From positions 434,001 to 498,000 of the forward strand of contig JAXMBL010000003.1 in the NCBI GenBank assembly GCA_046349915.1: 64,000 nucleotides of DNA, given 5' to 3'. Shown in pieces: positions 24,281-33,334 of this stretch (its first letter is position 1; each line of letters opens with the position of its first letter). This DNA comes from CAIXSC01 sp046349915 (GTDB taxonomy: Bacteria > Planctomycetota > Planctomycetia > Pirellulales > Pirellulaceae). Position numbers and translations under genes: made by a program. Under the pieces are notes generated by a model that made no database searches, was not told the origin of the DNA, and was given only the letters and a program-made list of their open reading frames with translations.

Positions 24281-26206
24281 TCAAGAATTCAACTCGGTCG
24301 CTTCTTCCCAGTGTTCGTACAACTGAGCGATCGTGGCTTGTTGCGAGTCGAGTTCGTTGGCAAGCTCTTTGGCTCGCCGACCGTCGCGGAGTACTTCCGG
24401 GGTCACTAGCAGCGAGTGGATTTCTTCGATCCGCTGCTCGCGGGTCTGAATCTCGCGCTCGATGTCATCCGCCTTCCGATAAGGAAATTTGCGTTTTCGT
24501 TTTGTCGGCTTCGCCGAATTGTCGGCCGTTGCCTCGCTTGTGCGTCTCGCCGGAGGCTCTGATGCTGTCGGCTTCTTGACCGGGCCGCCGGTTGTGCCGG
24601 CGGTCAACGCTTGTCGCGCGAGATGAACATAGGTGTCGTAATTGCCTTCCACCACACGCACTCGACCCGGTTCGACCACCAACAAATGGTCGCACACTTG
24701 ATTGAGGAAGTAACGGTCGTGGCTCACCAACAACACCGTCCCGTCAAACTCGCGCAGCGCCTTCTCGAGCGAGCCGCGGGCCCAGAGATCCAAGTGATTC
24801 GTCGGTTCATCGAGCACCAGCAATGTGGCGTCAAGGCTTGAAAGCCAAGCGAGCGCCGAGCGGTTGCGTTCACCTCCACTCAAACTGCCAACTTTCTGGA
24901 ATGCCATGTCGCCCGTGACGCCGAAGCGGGCCAGCAGATCGCGGCGCTGCTGCAAGGTGTAATCTTTGTGGTCCGGTCGGATTGCTTCGACCACTTCGAG
25001 TTGCGGGTCGAGCGCGCTGAGCATTTGGTCGAAGTAGCCGATCTTCACCCCCGCCCCAATGTTCACTCGACCCGCGTCCGGCGTCTCGCGACCTACCAAG
25101 CACTTGAGCAGCGTCGTTTTGCCGCAGCCGTTCGGTCCCAGAATGCCCCACTTTTCGCCGCGTAGAATGTCAAACTTGAGATCGCGAAAAAGGGGGTGGC
25201 GATACGATTTGGCGAGTCCCTCGACTCGCAGGACGATATCGCCGGTGCGAGCCGCGGCGGGGAATGACATGGGAGGCGAATGGATCTCGCGAGGGCGATC
25301 AACTCGTTCGATCCGCTCGAGCTTCTTGCGTCGGTCTTCGGCTTGCGTATGCTTCTGACCCGCGAAGTTCTTGCGAACGAATTCCTCCATTTTCGCAATT
25401 TCGATCTGCTGCTTCTCGAATGTCCGACGTTGAACTTCGATCCGCTCGGCTTTCTGGCGTACGTAGGCGGAGAAATTCCCTGGATAGGAGTCGACGGTGC
25501 CTTGCACCAATTCCAATGTGCGATTCGTCACCTTGTCCAGGAAGTAACGGTCGTGACTCACCACCAGCAGTGCTTGCTGGGAGCTGACCAAGAAATCTTC
25601 CAGCCATTCGGTGGCTTCGATATCGAGATGGTTGGACGGCTCATCCAATAACATCAAGTCGGGCTCGGCCAGCAACAGCCGCGCCAGCACGAGTCGGTTC
25701 TGTTGTCCGCCGCTCAGTTCCGACACTGGCTGCGAGTAGGTCGTGCTGGCGAACCCCAAGCCATTCAACACGCGTTCGATCTTGTGATTCAAATTGTACG
25801 CGTCATGGTGATGCAGTTCATGCTGTAAAAAATCGAAACGCTGAGCCAGTCGCTGTCGTTCGTCGGCATCGGTCGCCTCCGCGATCGCCAAGGCGACCTG
25901 TTCGACCTGTTGTTGCAGTGAAACTAAATCGCTGAGCGCCTGCGAGGCCTCGTCCCAGACCGTTCGACCCGCGGCGAATTCGGGATGCTGTTCGAGATAC
26001 CCGATGCGAGTCGCGGGATGGCGTTCCACCGTCCCAGCATCCGACTCTTCCATCCGTGTCAAGATCTTCATTAAGGTCGACTTGCCCGCGCCATTGGGGC
26101 CGACCAGCGAGATTCGCTCGCCGGGGCGCACTTCGCACGTCACCCCATCCAAGACAGGCTCGGGGCCATAGTGTTTTCGGATGTTCCTGGCGGCAAGGAG
26201 AATCAT
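24281..26206 (-). CDS. ABC-F family ATPase (translation factor type)
   Basis: 641 residues with two ABC ATPase domains and no membrane segments. Domain 1 has Walker A GPNGAGKST (36-44), signature LSGGQQNRLVLA and Walker B LMLLDEPSNHLD. Domain 2 has GPNGCGKTT, SLSGGERNRSALA and LLVLDEPTNHLD. Between them is the charged linker with the P-site tRNA interaction motif character (FEKQQIEIAKMEEFVRKNFAGQ...RKKLERIERV). A C-terminal basic coiled-coil extension (about 545-635) is present. This is the architecture of ABC-F proteins that act at the ribosomal E site, as in YdiF/Uup/EttA. Which subfamily, and whether it confers antibiotic resistance, cannot be decided here. Confidence 0.92.
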   Translation of the reverse strand: MILLAARNIRKHYGPEPVLDGVTCEVRPGERISLVGPNGAGKSTLMKILTRMEESDAGTVERHPATRIGYLEQHPEFAAGRTVWDEASQALSDLVSLQQQVEQVALAIAEATDADERQRLAQRFDFLQHELHHHDAYNLNHKIERVLNGLGFASTTYSQPVSELSGGQQNRLVLARLLLAEPDLMLLDEPSNHLDIEATEWLEDFLVSSQQALLVVSHDRYFLDKVTNRTLELVQGTVDSYPGNFSAYVRQKAERIEVQRRTFEKQQIEIAKMEEFVRKNFAGQKHTQAEDRRKKLERIERVDRPREIHSPPMSFPAAARTGDIVLRVEGLAKSYRHPLFRDLKFDILRGEKWGILGPNGCGKTTLLKCLVGRETPDAGRVNIGAGVKIGYFDQMLSALDPQLEVVEAIRPDHKDYTLQQRRDLLARFGVTGDMAFQKVGSLSGGERNRSALAWLSSLDATLLVLDEPTNHLDLWARGSLEKALREFDGTVLLVSHDRYFLNQVCDHLLVVEPGRVRVVEGNYDTYVHLARQALTAGTTGGPVKKPTASEPPARRTSEATADNSAKPTKRKRKFPYRKADDIEREIQTREQRIEEIHSLLVTPEVLRDGRRAKELANELDSQQATIAQLYEHWEEATELNS

Positions 26207-26439
26207 GTGAACAGCTTATCGACGGTGGGAAAAATGGGCGAGCCCACTCGCCGTCCCGGCCCCTCGGGAACGATAATGCTGCGGAAGGACGCCAGAGGCT
26301 GACGGGCAGACAGGCAGACGGGCTAAAGGCTGTTCCGTAGGGAAACGCGAGCCGTTGCTGATCCGTGCTGGCTCGCTGGCGTGGACGCCCGACGATGGCG
26401 GGGTAATTGGTTCGTAACTTTGAATTGCGGTGATGTCGT

Positions 26440-27015
26440 ATGTTGAGTTTGCAGTCGGCGAGTTCGGAGCGTTGGTTGGGGCAAGTGGAACGAAGCCTGC
26501 CGGAGATTCTGATCGACCACGCCCATTGCGAGAAAAAGGCCGCGGGCACGGCTCTCAACCTGATGTTCGCCTACATCGAGAACGAAGATCTGTGCCGGGA
26601 AATGACCGAGATCGTGAACGAGGAATTGACTCATTTCCATCTGGTCCGCGATCTACTCAAGCGCCGCGGCATCCGTTTTCGGCGTCTCTTGCCCAGCAGC
26701 TACGGCCGCAAATTGATGGACCTCGTGCGTAAAAATGAACCTGAACGGGCCATCGATCGCCTGCTGGTCGCGGGCCTCATTGAGGCTCGTTCCTGCGAAC
26801 GATTCGACCTGTTGCGCCGACACGTCAAGGATCAAGAACTGGCGGACTTTTACGACGGATTATTCGAGTCCGAGGCGCGGCACCATAGCACCTACGTGCG
26901 ACTCGCCAAACAGTATGGGACGGACGCCGAAGTCGATGCGAGATTGGATGAACTGGCCGCCGAAGAGGCTCGGATCATCGCCGAAGGGGACGAAATCCCG
27001 CGGATGCATAGTTGA
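26440..27015 (+). CDS. miaE: tRNA-(ms2io6A37) hydroxylase
   Basis: 191 residues. The non-haem diiron ligands are laid out as in MiaE: HAHCEKKAAGTALNLMF, then NEELTHFHLVRDLL, then GLIEARSCERFDLL and FESEARHHSTYVRLA. MiaE hydroxylates the isopentenyl group of ms2i6A at position 37 of certain tRNAs and needs O2 and an electron donor. Its presence implies an aerobic organism with MiaA/MiaB elsewhere. It is divergent from the ABC-F gene with 233 bp between, in which I see no other gene. Confidence 0.93.
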   Translation: MLSLQSASSERWLGQVERSLPEILIDHAHCEKKAAGTALNLMFAYIENEDLCREMTEIVNEELTHFHLVRDLLKRRGIRFRRLLPSSYGRKLMDLVRKNEPERAIDRLLVAGLIEARSCERFDLLRRHVKDQELADFYDGLFESEARHHSTYVRLAKQYGTDAEVDARLDELAAEEARIIAEGDEIPRMHS

Positions 27016-27171
27016 ACGATCGGTTCGGCGACTCCCCTAGTTGGACAGCGTTAGGTTTATCCGCTTGTGTCAACTATAACCGGTTACAGGGTGAGTACTT
27101 AAAACTGATCTTCGCCGATCCTCACTCATCGGGTCAGACTGTCCGACCTATAGGTTTCTAGAAAATGGCCG

Positions 27172-28107
27172 CTACTCGGAAGCGTCGACGGCCGCTCGAC
27201 CAGGCAGTACGACTTCAAAGGTCGTGCCAGGCGCGGGCACTCGGTCGCGCACCTTGATCTTTCCTCGAAGTCTTCGTACGAGAGTGCCGACGATATAAAG
27301 TCCCAGGCCGGTGCCCGGTTTGTCGCGTTCGAGTTCCGACCCGAGTCGCACGAAACGGCCGAAGATCTTGCGTCTCGCGGGCGCCGGGATTCCGCGGCCG
27401 TTGTCGGTCACTCGTACTTCCACATGCTCCGGCGAAATCACTTGGCAAACCACCTCCACCCGCGGATCTTCATCGTTCGCATACTTCACCGCGTTATCGA
27501 TCAAGTTGCGGAACACCATGTCCAAGTCCACTCGACGAGCTCGCACCACACAGGGAGACACTTCCAGCCGCACGGCGTCGTCGTCCACGCGGTATCGCAA
27601 CCGTACTGACTCGGCGCACTCCCGCAACAAACCGGCGAGCTCTACGTCCTCGACTTCTTTCGCCGACGGCTGACGTTCCAGGCGAGCGGCGTCGAGCAAC
27701 TGATTGATCAACTGATCTAACCGCTCGACGTCGTCCAGCATGAAGCGGTGGAAATCGGCCGCCTGCGCTTGATCGACCTGATAGCGTGTCAGCGTTTGCA
27801 GGTAGAGCTTGAGCGATGCGAGAGGCGACTTGAGTTCGTGCGTGACGCTGTCGATAAAGTTCGACTGCCGCTGACTCAAGCGAATCTCCTTGACCGCCAG
27901 AATCAAATACAGCACGACGCCGGTCAGCACGAGTAGGAACAGCATCGAGCCGACGGTGAGCACGGCCCAGTAAACCGGCGCGAGCACGCGGTCTTGCAAG
28001 GCCCCGACAACGGCCAGCAGCACCCAGCCCACCGTGAGCGCCACCAGGAGCACGATCATCGTGACTCCTAGCGTGATGGGCCAGCGCAGCGATCGACGCT
28101 CGAACAT
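27172..28107 (-). CDS. Membrane sensor histidine kinase
   Basis: 311 residues. Two membrane helices (about 11-34 and 47-72) with only a short loop between, so there is no real periplasmic sensor domain. HisKA motif FIDSVTHELKSPLASLK with phospho-acceptor His90. ATPase motifs: N box FRNLIDNAVKYAND, G1 TDNGRGIP, G2 GTGLGLYIVGTLV. No response regulator gene is adjacent, so its partner is encoded elsewhere. It follows the hemD-hemE fusion by 23 bp on the same strand, so cotranscription is likely. Confidence 0.92.
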   Translation of the reverse strand: MFERRSLRWPITLGVTMIVLLVALTVGWVLLAVVGALQDRVLAPVYWAVLTVGSMLFLLVLTGVVLYLILAVKEIRLSQRQSNFIDSVTHELKSPLASLKLYLQTLTRYQVDQAQAADFHRFMLDDVERLDQLINQLLDAARLERQPSAKEVEDVELAGLLRECAESVRLRYRVDDDAVRLEVSPCVVRARRVDLDMVFRNLIDNAVKYANDEDPRVEVVCQVISPEHVEVRVTDNGRGIPAPARRKIFGRFVRLGSELERDKPGTGLGLYIVGTLVRRLRGKIKVRDRVPAPGTTFEVVLPGRAAVDASE

Positions 28108-28130
28108 GGCGGCCTCCCGACCGTCCCCTC

Positions 28131-30080
28131 TTAGCCCGCGTACTCGTGGATATAGTCAACCAAGGCGATCGCGTGGTCGACCGGAGTGTTGGGTAGAATC
28201 CCGTGGCCGAGATTAAAAATATGCCCAGGACGTCGCCCCGCCTGCCGTAGCACCTCGGCCGCTCGTTCACGCACGTAGGGGAGCGGCGCGAACAAGACGG
28301 TTGGGTCCAAGTTGCCCTGGACCGCTCGATCATGACCGACCGTCCGCCAAGCCTCATCCAAAGGCACTCGCCAATCAATGCCCACCACCGAACTGCCGCT
28401 CGCGGCCAACAACGGCAGTAGCGCGGGGTTGCCGGTCCCAAAATTGATGACAGGCACACCGGGCCGCAAGGCGCCAATGATCTGCTGCATGTAGGGGAGA
28501 ACGAAGCGGCGATAGTCGGCCGTGCCTAAGCAGCCGACCCAGGAGTCGAATAGCTGAACACATTGAGCGCCCGCGTCGATCTGAGCATTCAGGTACAGCG
28601 TGACCGCTCGAGCGAGTTTCTCCATCAACGCCTTCCACGCGCCGTGATCCGAATACATCAGCGTCTTGGTGTTGAGATAGTTGCGACTCGATCCACCCTC
28701 CAGCGCATAGCTGGCCAAAGTGAAGGGAGAGCCCGCGAATCCAATCAACGGCAATTGCGGCGACAAATCGCGTCGCGTGCAGCGAACCGTTTCCACGACG
28801 AAATCGAGTGAGTCCATGGATTCGAGTTCAAGCACGCGATCAACATCGCGGGCTTCCCGAATTGGATTGTGGATGACCGGTCCATCGCCCTTGGCGAACT
28901 CGAGGAAGAACCCGAGCGGTTCCAGGATGGGCAACAGATCCGAAAAGATGATGGCGGCGTCGACGCCCAGCCGATTCACGGCCGTCACCATCACCTCCGA
29001 ACAGAGTTGTGGGTTTTTGCACAATTCGAGGAACGACAGTTTCGCTCGCACCTCGCGATACTCGGCCATGTATCGGCCTGCTTGCCGCATCAGCCAAACC
29101 GGCGTAACGGGCGTTGGCTCGCGACGGCAGGCCTTGAGGAATAAACTATCGTGCCAAGCAGGAAGTTCGTTCTGGATCGCTGAAGAATTGTTGGATGCCT
29201 GGACCACTCGAACCGCTCCCCCGTCATTGATCGCCTGAATTCGTTTCCGCTCGATGACCTCATGACTCCGTTCCGCCGCCGCCCGTACCATGGGCCCCAT
29301 TTTCGGATGCTCTGGCTCGATGTCGACCGCGATTTCGTGGTCCAACAAGGTCTCCGTGGTGGTGGGACCCACCGACACCACCGCCATCCTGGCAAATTGC
29401 CGTCGGACTTGGTCGGTTAACCCCAACTGGTCGGCGATCAACAAGAGATTGACCACTTGCTGGGCCGAAGTAAACATCACCACGTCACACTCGCCCGCGG
29501 CAATCGCGGCGACATTGTCACGCAGCGGACCCACGTCGGCGGGCAACTCCCAGCGGTAAACCTGGACCGATACCACTCGCGCCCCGCGAGCTTCCAAGCC
29601 AGCAATCAGACTCGGGTTCGGCTTCCCATACTCCTGTACCGCGACCGTCAGATTTCGGACCGGCGATTCGGCGTCGATCGTCCGCAGCAACTCGCGCCAT
29701 GTGTTCGGTTCCGGCACCTTAACTCGCGGCGTCAGTCCCGCCTCGCGCATCGCAAAGACAGGCTTCGGTCCGCGAGCAATCGTGATCACATCCGACAGCG
29801 CATCGAGATAACGCTGGCGATCCACATGCCGCTCGACCACCGACAGCAACTGCCGGAATCCCACGCCCGTCAAAAACACGACGCAATCGATCTGTCCCGT
29901 CAGAAGATGATGAGCAAAATCGATGGCGCTGCGGTTCTCCTCCAGCGGAACCTCGCGCAGCGAAGGACTCACGCGGGGCACTCCCCCCGCCGCCGTGATC
30001 ATGCGCGCTATCTCTCCCGCCTGGCGACTTTCAAATGCCGCCACTCGCAGGTCTCGGAAACTTGGTTCAGCTTGATTCAT
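28131..30080 (-). CDS. hemE: Fused uroporphyrinogen-III synthase / uroporphyrinogen decarboxylase
   Basis: 649 residues in one frame. Residues about 1-280 match HemD (RVAAFESRQAGEIARMITAAGG, FLTGVGFRQLL, VYRWELP, VVMFTSAQQVVNLL, VVSVGPTTTETL), which cyclises hydroxymethylbilane. After a linker of about 30 residues, 311-649 match HemE: FLKACRREPTPVTPVWLMRQAGRYM (331-337 is the invariant MRQAGRY), IIFSDLLPILEPLG, GFAGSPFTLASYALEGG, INFGTGNPALL, NLGHGILPNTPVDHAIALVD. HemE decarboxylates uroporphyrinogen III to coproporphyrinogen III. The fusion puts two consecutive steps of haem synthesis on one chain. Its start is 6 bp from the heptamer array at 30086. Confidence 0.9.
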   Translation of the reverse strand: MNQAEPSFRDLRVAAFESRQAGEIARMITAAGGVPRVSPSLREVPLEENRSAIDFAHHLLTGQIDCVVFLTGVGFRQLLSVVERHVDRQRYLDALSDVITIARGPKPVFAMREAGLTPRVKVPEPNTWRELLRTIDAESPVRNLTVAVQEYGKPNPSLIAGLEARGARVVSVQVYRWELPADVGPLRDNVAAIAAGECDVVMFTSAQQVVNLLLIADQLGLTDQVRRQFARMAVVSVGPTTTETLLDHEIAVDIEPEHPKMGPMVRAAAERSHEVIERKRIQAINDGGAVRVVQASNNSSAIQNELPAWHDSLFLKACRREPTPVTPVWLMRQAGRYMAEYREVRAKLSFLELCKNPQLCSEVMVTAVNRLGVDAAIIFSDLLPILEPLGFFLEFAKGDGPVIHNPIREARDVDRVLELESMDSLDFVVETVRCTRRDLSPQLPLIGFAGSPFTLASYALEGGSSRNYLNTKTLMYSDHGAWKALMEKLARAVTLYLNAQIDAGAQCVQLFDSWVGCLGTADYRRFVLPYMQQIIGALRPGVPVINFGTGNPALLPLLAASGSSVVGIDWRVPLDEAWRTVGHDRAVQGNLDPTVLFAPLPYVRERAAEVLRQAGRRPGHIFNLGHGILPNTPVDHAIALVDYIHEYAG

Positions 30081-30085
30081 GCGAG

Positions 30086-30173
30086 AAAGGAAGAAGGAAG
30101 AAGGAAGAAGGAAGAAGGATGAAGGATGAAGGATGAAGGATGAAGGATGAAGGATGAAGGATGAAGGGTGAAG
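30086..30173. repeat. Heptanucleotide tandem array (about 12 units) upstream of hemD-hemE
   Basis: Period-7 repeats: AAGGAAG-type units first, then seven perfect GAAGGAT units (30114-30162) and a variant GAAGGGT. It fills most of the 142 bp between the stop of the upstream minus-strand gene and the start codon of hemD-hemE, so it replaces the usual 5' leader. Compare CCTTCTA units at 2891-2920. Confidence 0.92.
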
Positions 30174-30222
30174 GGGGTGGAGGACGGGGGTGGAGGACGG
30201 GGGTGGGATAGTTTTTTGGAGG

Positions 30223-31374
30223 CTAGCGGGCGGCTTTTACTAGGGCGGCGGTGAAGCCCAACAAGTCGCCTCGCTCGCGGAAGTGCGACCGCACTTGATC
30301 GTAATTGCCCGCTTTCTGGGCCAGATCCAACAACGAGGGGGCGATTCCCAAACCTTGTTGGCCCTGCGGCATCATCTTCAGCGACGCCTCGAGCGCTGCC
30401 GCCGGCCGTCCCACTCGATTCAACAAATCAATGTAGATCTCGATCGCGATCGTCCCCAACATCTGCACGTCCGATTGCTCGGCCCGCTGCCGGAAATACG
30501 TCAGCGCTTCATCCACTTGCTGACCTAACAACGCCGCGAAAAACAAACCATGAGCGGGATAATTCTCGACGAACGGCTCGTCTCCCGGATACTGAAACTG
30601 AGCATGGAGGCGACGACCATACTCGGTCAAATCCAACGCGAGCCGCAACACTTCAGGATCGTCCGACAGTCGAGCAAACCGCACGACCGACGACAAGTGA
30701 GTGGTATCGACATGATAGGTAAGCTCCTGGAAGAGCCACGGGCGGTCGGCGACCAGACCGGCCAGCGTCTTCTCCGCGGGCTGTGCTCCCTCTTGTCTCG
30801 CAATATCGGTGCGCAAATTCCCCAGCAGCTCCGCATGCAAATGGCGGACGATCAGTCCCGTCGCCACCTGCTGGTCCGCGCGACTCTGTCGAGGCACCTC
30901 GCCCTCGAACGTGGTGATGGCGTTGCAGGTGCCGTAGTGCTTAAGGACAAGCCCGAACCCGCGTCCGACGTCCACCCCTTCGCGCAAACAGACCTCGACC
31001 AGCTCGTCCATGTTGTCGTCGTCCGGCTCGATTTTCGCCAACAGCGCGGCGGCCGCCTTCTTGTCGCCCACCGGCCGCAAATACATCCACCCCTCGCGCA
31101 CTCGCCCCCGCTCCAACAACAAAGTCCCCACCTCGCGGCAGGCGTCAATCAGGCCTTCTTCGAGTTTTTGGCGAGTGGGTTCGTCGAGCTCGTCGGAACT
31201 GTCGCCATAGAGCAAGGGAAGCCCGGTTCGATGACGAACCTGCATTTTGAGCGATTCGAACAATTCATGGTACTTCCGCTGCTCGCGCAGCCGCTGGCTG
31301 AGGGCCTCTAGAGCCCCGGCAACCCCGCCCGTGCTCCACGCCGACTCAATCCCACTGAATTCCTCGCCAGCCAT
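30223..31374 (-). CDS. Helical-repeat protein of unknown function
   Basis: 383 residues, no signal peptide or membrane helix. Almost entirely helical and acidic, with sequence such as GALEALSQRLREQRKYHELFESLKMQV at the N-terminus and ALEASLKMMPQGQQGLGIAPSLLDLAQKAG at the C-terminus, which looks like degenerate tetratricopeptide or similar alpha-solenoid repeats. I do not recognise a named family; it resembles hypothetical proteins widespread in planctomycetes. It is upstream of hemD-hemE on the same strand, but the heptamer array lies between. Confidence 0.75.
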   Translation of the reverse strand: MAGEEFSGIESAWSTGGVAGALEALSQRLREQRKYHELFESLKMQVRHRTGLPLLYGDSSDELDEPTRQKLEEGLIDACREVGTLLLERGRVREGWMYLRPVGDKKAAAALLAKIEPDDDNMDELVEVCLREGVDVGRGFGLVLKHYGTCNAITTFEGEVPRQSRADQQVATGLIVRHLHAELLGNLRTDIARQEGAQPAEKTLAGLVADRPWLFQELTYHVDTTHLSSVVRFARLSDDPEVLRLALDLTEYGRRLHAQFQYPGDEPFVENYPAHGLFFAALLGQQVDEALTYFRQRAEQSDVQMLGTIAIEIYIDLLNRVGRPAAALEASLKMMPQGQQGLGIAPSLLDLAQKAGNYDQVRSHFRERGDLLGFTAALVKAAR

Positions 31375-31505
31375 CGTTGTCCTCGCTTCTCACCGGTTCG
31401 CCGTTCAGATTCCCTAAGCTTGACATGTTAGGCCAACGCCATTCCCGAAGAAAGGCAGGGCCTCGGAAAGGCTGCTGAGGGGCGGCAGACTGTGATGGTG
31501 GGGTT

Positions 31506-31560
31506 GGCCACGGAATTGGGGGAGAGTGGCCACGGAATTGCACTGAAGGGCACGGAAAGG
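31506..31560. repeat. CCACGGAATT/CACGGAA repeat cluster
   Basis: GGCCACGGAATTG, GGCCACGGAATTG and GGGCACGGAA words within 55 bp, in the gap 31375-31635 between two minus-strand genes. Same family as at 2750-2799 and 24117-24161. No gene is seen in the gap. Confidence 0.65.
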
Positions 31561-31635
31561 AGTAGGAATGGGGGGCTGGGAATTGGGGGTGAGGATTGTG
31601 GGTTGGGATTGAGGGTGAGTGGGCGGTTGGCCTGG

Positions 31636-32832
31636 CTACTCGGCGGGGTTTTGTGGCTCGGGTTTTTTGAGGGCTCCCTTCCGCTCGTCGAGAATGCCGC
31701 CTGGCGCCCTGGGTGGTCTTAGTTCGCCGCCGGGACCGAATGGGCCGAGTGGTGGGAAGCCTAGGCCGGGGCCTTTTCCATCAGGGGGACGTTTGGTGGG
31801 GGGCTCGCCGGGGCGACGTTGTCCTCGCAAAAAAACGCCTCGGCCTCCTTCCGCCACCTGGCGATCGCGGAAGTACATCGAGCGAAGCGTCTGTTGGAAA
31901 CGCTGCCTGGGCATGGCGTCGAGCCATTCGCGATCTTCGGCCGTGAGTGATTCGCGATAGTACTTCTCCAGTTCCTCGCGAGTCGGTTCAAACTGTCGAA
32001 AAAACGCGGCTCGGCACCACTTCAGGATCAAGTCGAGCTGCTCCTTGGGATTGGCGGCGGCGTTTAACTGCTGGCGACTCGCCGGACTCAACTTTTCCGC
32101 GAGCTGCGCAATGTCGGCGGGATCCAGCGCAGGCGGGGTGAAGCCGGCTTCGCTGCGCGATTGCATCAACGCGAATAGGAGCACCGGTCCGTGCCGCTTC
32201 GCGTCGCCCGTTTGAGCGAGCCGTTCGGCGAGTTGAGGCATCTGAGTTTCAAGGTGCGGACGACTTCGCTTGAGATACTCGTCCATCCATTGCAGCACCA
32301 CCGTCGCGTCTTCCGCGGGGATCGTCACGGAGGGAGTTCCCAGTCGGTCTGCAACATCTCGCCGCTGTTCTTGCTGTAACTGCTTGATCTGACGCACTCG
32401 CTGATCCATCGGCAGACTCATCAACTCTGCTCGCTCGGCAGCCGTCAGCGTTTGCAGCCAAGCATTGTAGGAAACCAGCACTTGTTGCAGTTGGTCGCCT
32501 TGCGGGTCCGTCTGCAAATCGGCGTGCAGCTTGCGCAAGCGAGCTTGCTCCGCCTCGCTCAACTGATCAAACCGCTCCTTCTTGCGACGAAGTTCGGCGA
32601 GTTCTTGCTGGGACATCTGCTCCAGCCGCTGGCGGCGGGCGTCGAGCGTCTGCTGGTCTTCTTCGGCGTATACGCGAGGCGGGGACGCAACGAAGTTCAG
32701 GACGCAGAGGCTCAACGTGCAGGCCAGAAGCGAGGAGATGTAACGGCCCCGGCGAGCGATAACGGCGATCGGCCTGCGTACGACGATCCGTGAGTATGAG
32801 CCCTGGGTGCGGCGGCAGCTGTTAAGGCGCAT
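31636..32832 (-). CDS. Secreted/anchored Gln-rich helical protein of sigma-factor operon
   Basis: About 398 residues from ATG 32832, overlapping the stop of the anti-sigma gene by 11 bases; the longer frame to 32985 is the anti-sigma gene's shadow. A basic N-terminus and hydrophobic segment (SLLACTLSLCVLNFVAS) form a signal peptide. The mature protein is helical and rich in Gln, Arg and Glu (LEQMSQQELAELRRKKERFDQLSEAEQARLRKL), and the C-terminus is Pro/Gly-rich and likely unstructured. Proteins like this follow ECF sigma/anti-sigma pairs in many planctomycetes; they may be periplasmic sensors similar in spirit to CpxP-type proteins, but this is inference. Confidence 0.75.
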   Translation of the reverse strand: MRLNSCRRTQGSYSRIVVRRPIAVIARRGRYISSLLACTLSLCVLNFVASPPRVYAEEDQQTLDARRQRLEQMSQQELAELRRKKERFDQLSEAEQARLRKLHADLQTDPQGDQLQQVLVSYNAWLQTLTAAERAELMSLPMDQRVRQIKQLQQEQRRDVADRLGTPSVTIPAEDATVVLQWMDEYLKRSRPHLETQMPQLAERLAQTGDAKRHGPVLLFALMQSRSEAGFTPPALDPADIAQLAEKLSPASRQQLNAAANPKEQLDLILKWCRAAFFRQFEPTREELEKYYRESLTAEDREWLDAMPRQRFQQTLRSMYFRDRQVAEGGRGVFLRGQRRPGEPPTKRPPDGKGPGLGFPPLGPFGPGGELRPPRAPGGILDERKGALKKPEPQNPAE

Positions 32833-33322
32833 CGCGAGTCTCCTCGGTAAAGACGCCTTCCCGCTGCAGCATCCGCAGGAATTCAATATTTTCCGCCAAC
32901 AAATACTCATCCACTCGTTCCACCACCGGCATATCTCGCACCAGCGGTTCATCGGGCGAAGGCCACAGCGAACGTCCGAAGACAAAGCCCGCCATCACAG
33001 CGGCGGTCGCGCCGATGCCACTCACCGAGATGGCAAGCCAACGCTTTGCTCGAGTCAGTCGGGAGCCTTCCGCGGCATCCGCTTCGGCTCGAACCGCCAC
33101 CATCTCCAAAGTGCTCTGAGTGAAGGCCTCGGTCGCTTCCACTCGCGGGAGCGAGTCGAGCAGGTCCCAGGCTCGCTGGAGCTGATGGAGTCGCTGGCGG
33201 AACTCCGCGTCGCTCGACAAACGACGCTCAACCGCCTCGGTCTGCGCGTCGGTCAGTTCGCCGTCCAGGTAGGCGACGAGTTCCGATTCAGCCGTATCGT
33301 GGGAAGGATGGGATGGGTTCAT
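32822..33322 (-). CDS. Membrane-anchored anti-sigma factor
   Basis: 166 residues. N-terminal cytoplasmic domain with ELVAYLDGELTDAQTEAVERRLSSDAEFRQRLHQLQRAWDLL, the helical pattern of anti-sigma domains but without the His/Cys zinc ligands. One membrane helix (about 92-112, WLAISVSGIGATAAVMAGFVF) and a short outer tail. It lies 12 bp after the ECF sigma gene and overlaps the next gene. It should hold the sigma factor inactive until an envelope signal releases it. Confidence 0.85.
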   Translation of the reverse strand: MNPSHPSHDTAESELVAYLDGELTDAQTEAVERRLSSDAEFRQRLHQLQRAWDLLDSLPRVEATEAFTQSTLEMVAVRAEADAAEGSRLTRAKRWLAISVSGIGATAAVMAGFVFGRSLWPSPDEPLVRDMPVVERVDEYLLAENIEFLRMLQREGVFTEETRDAP

Positions 33323-33334
33323 AGCGTGTTCTCG

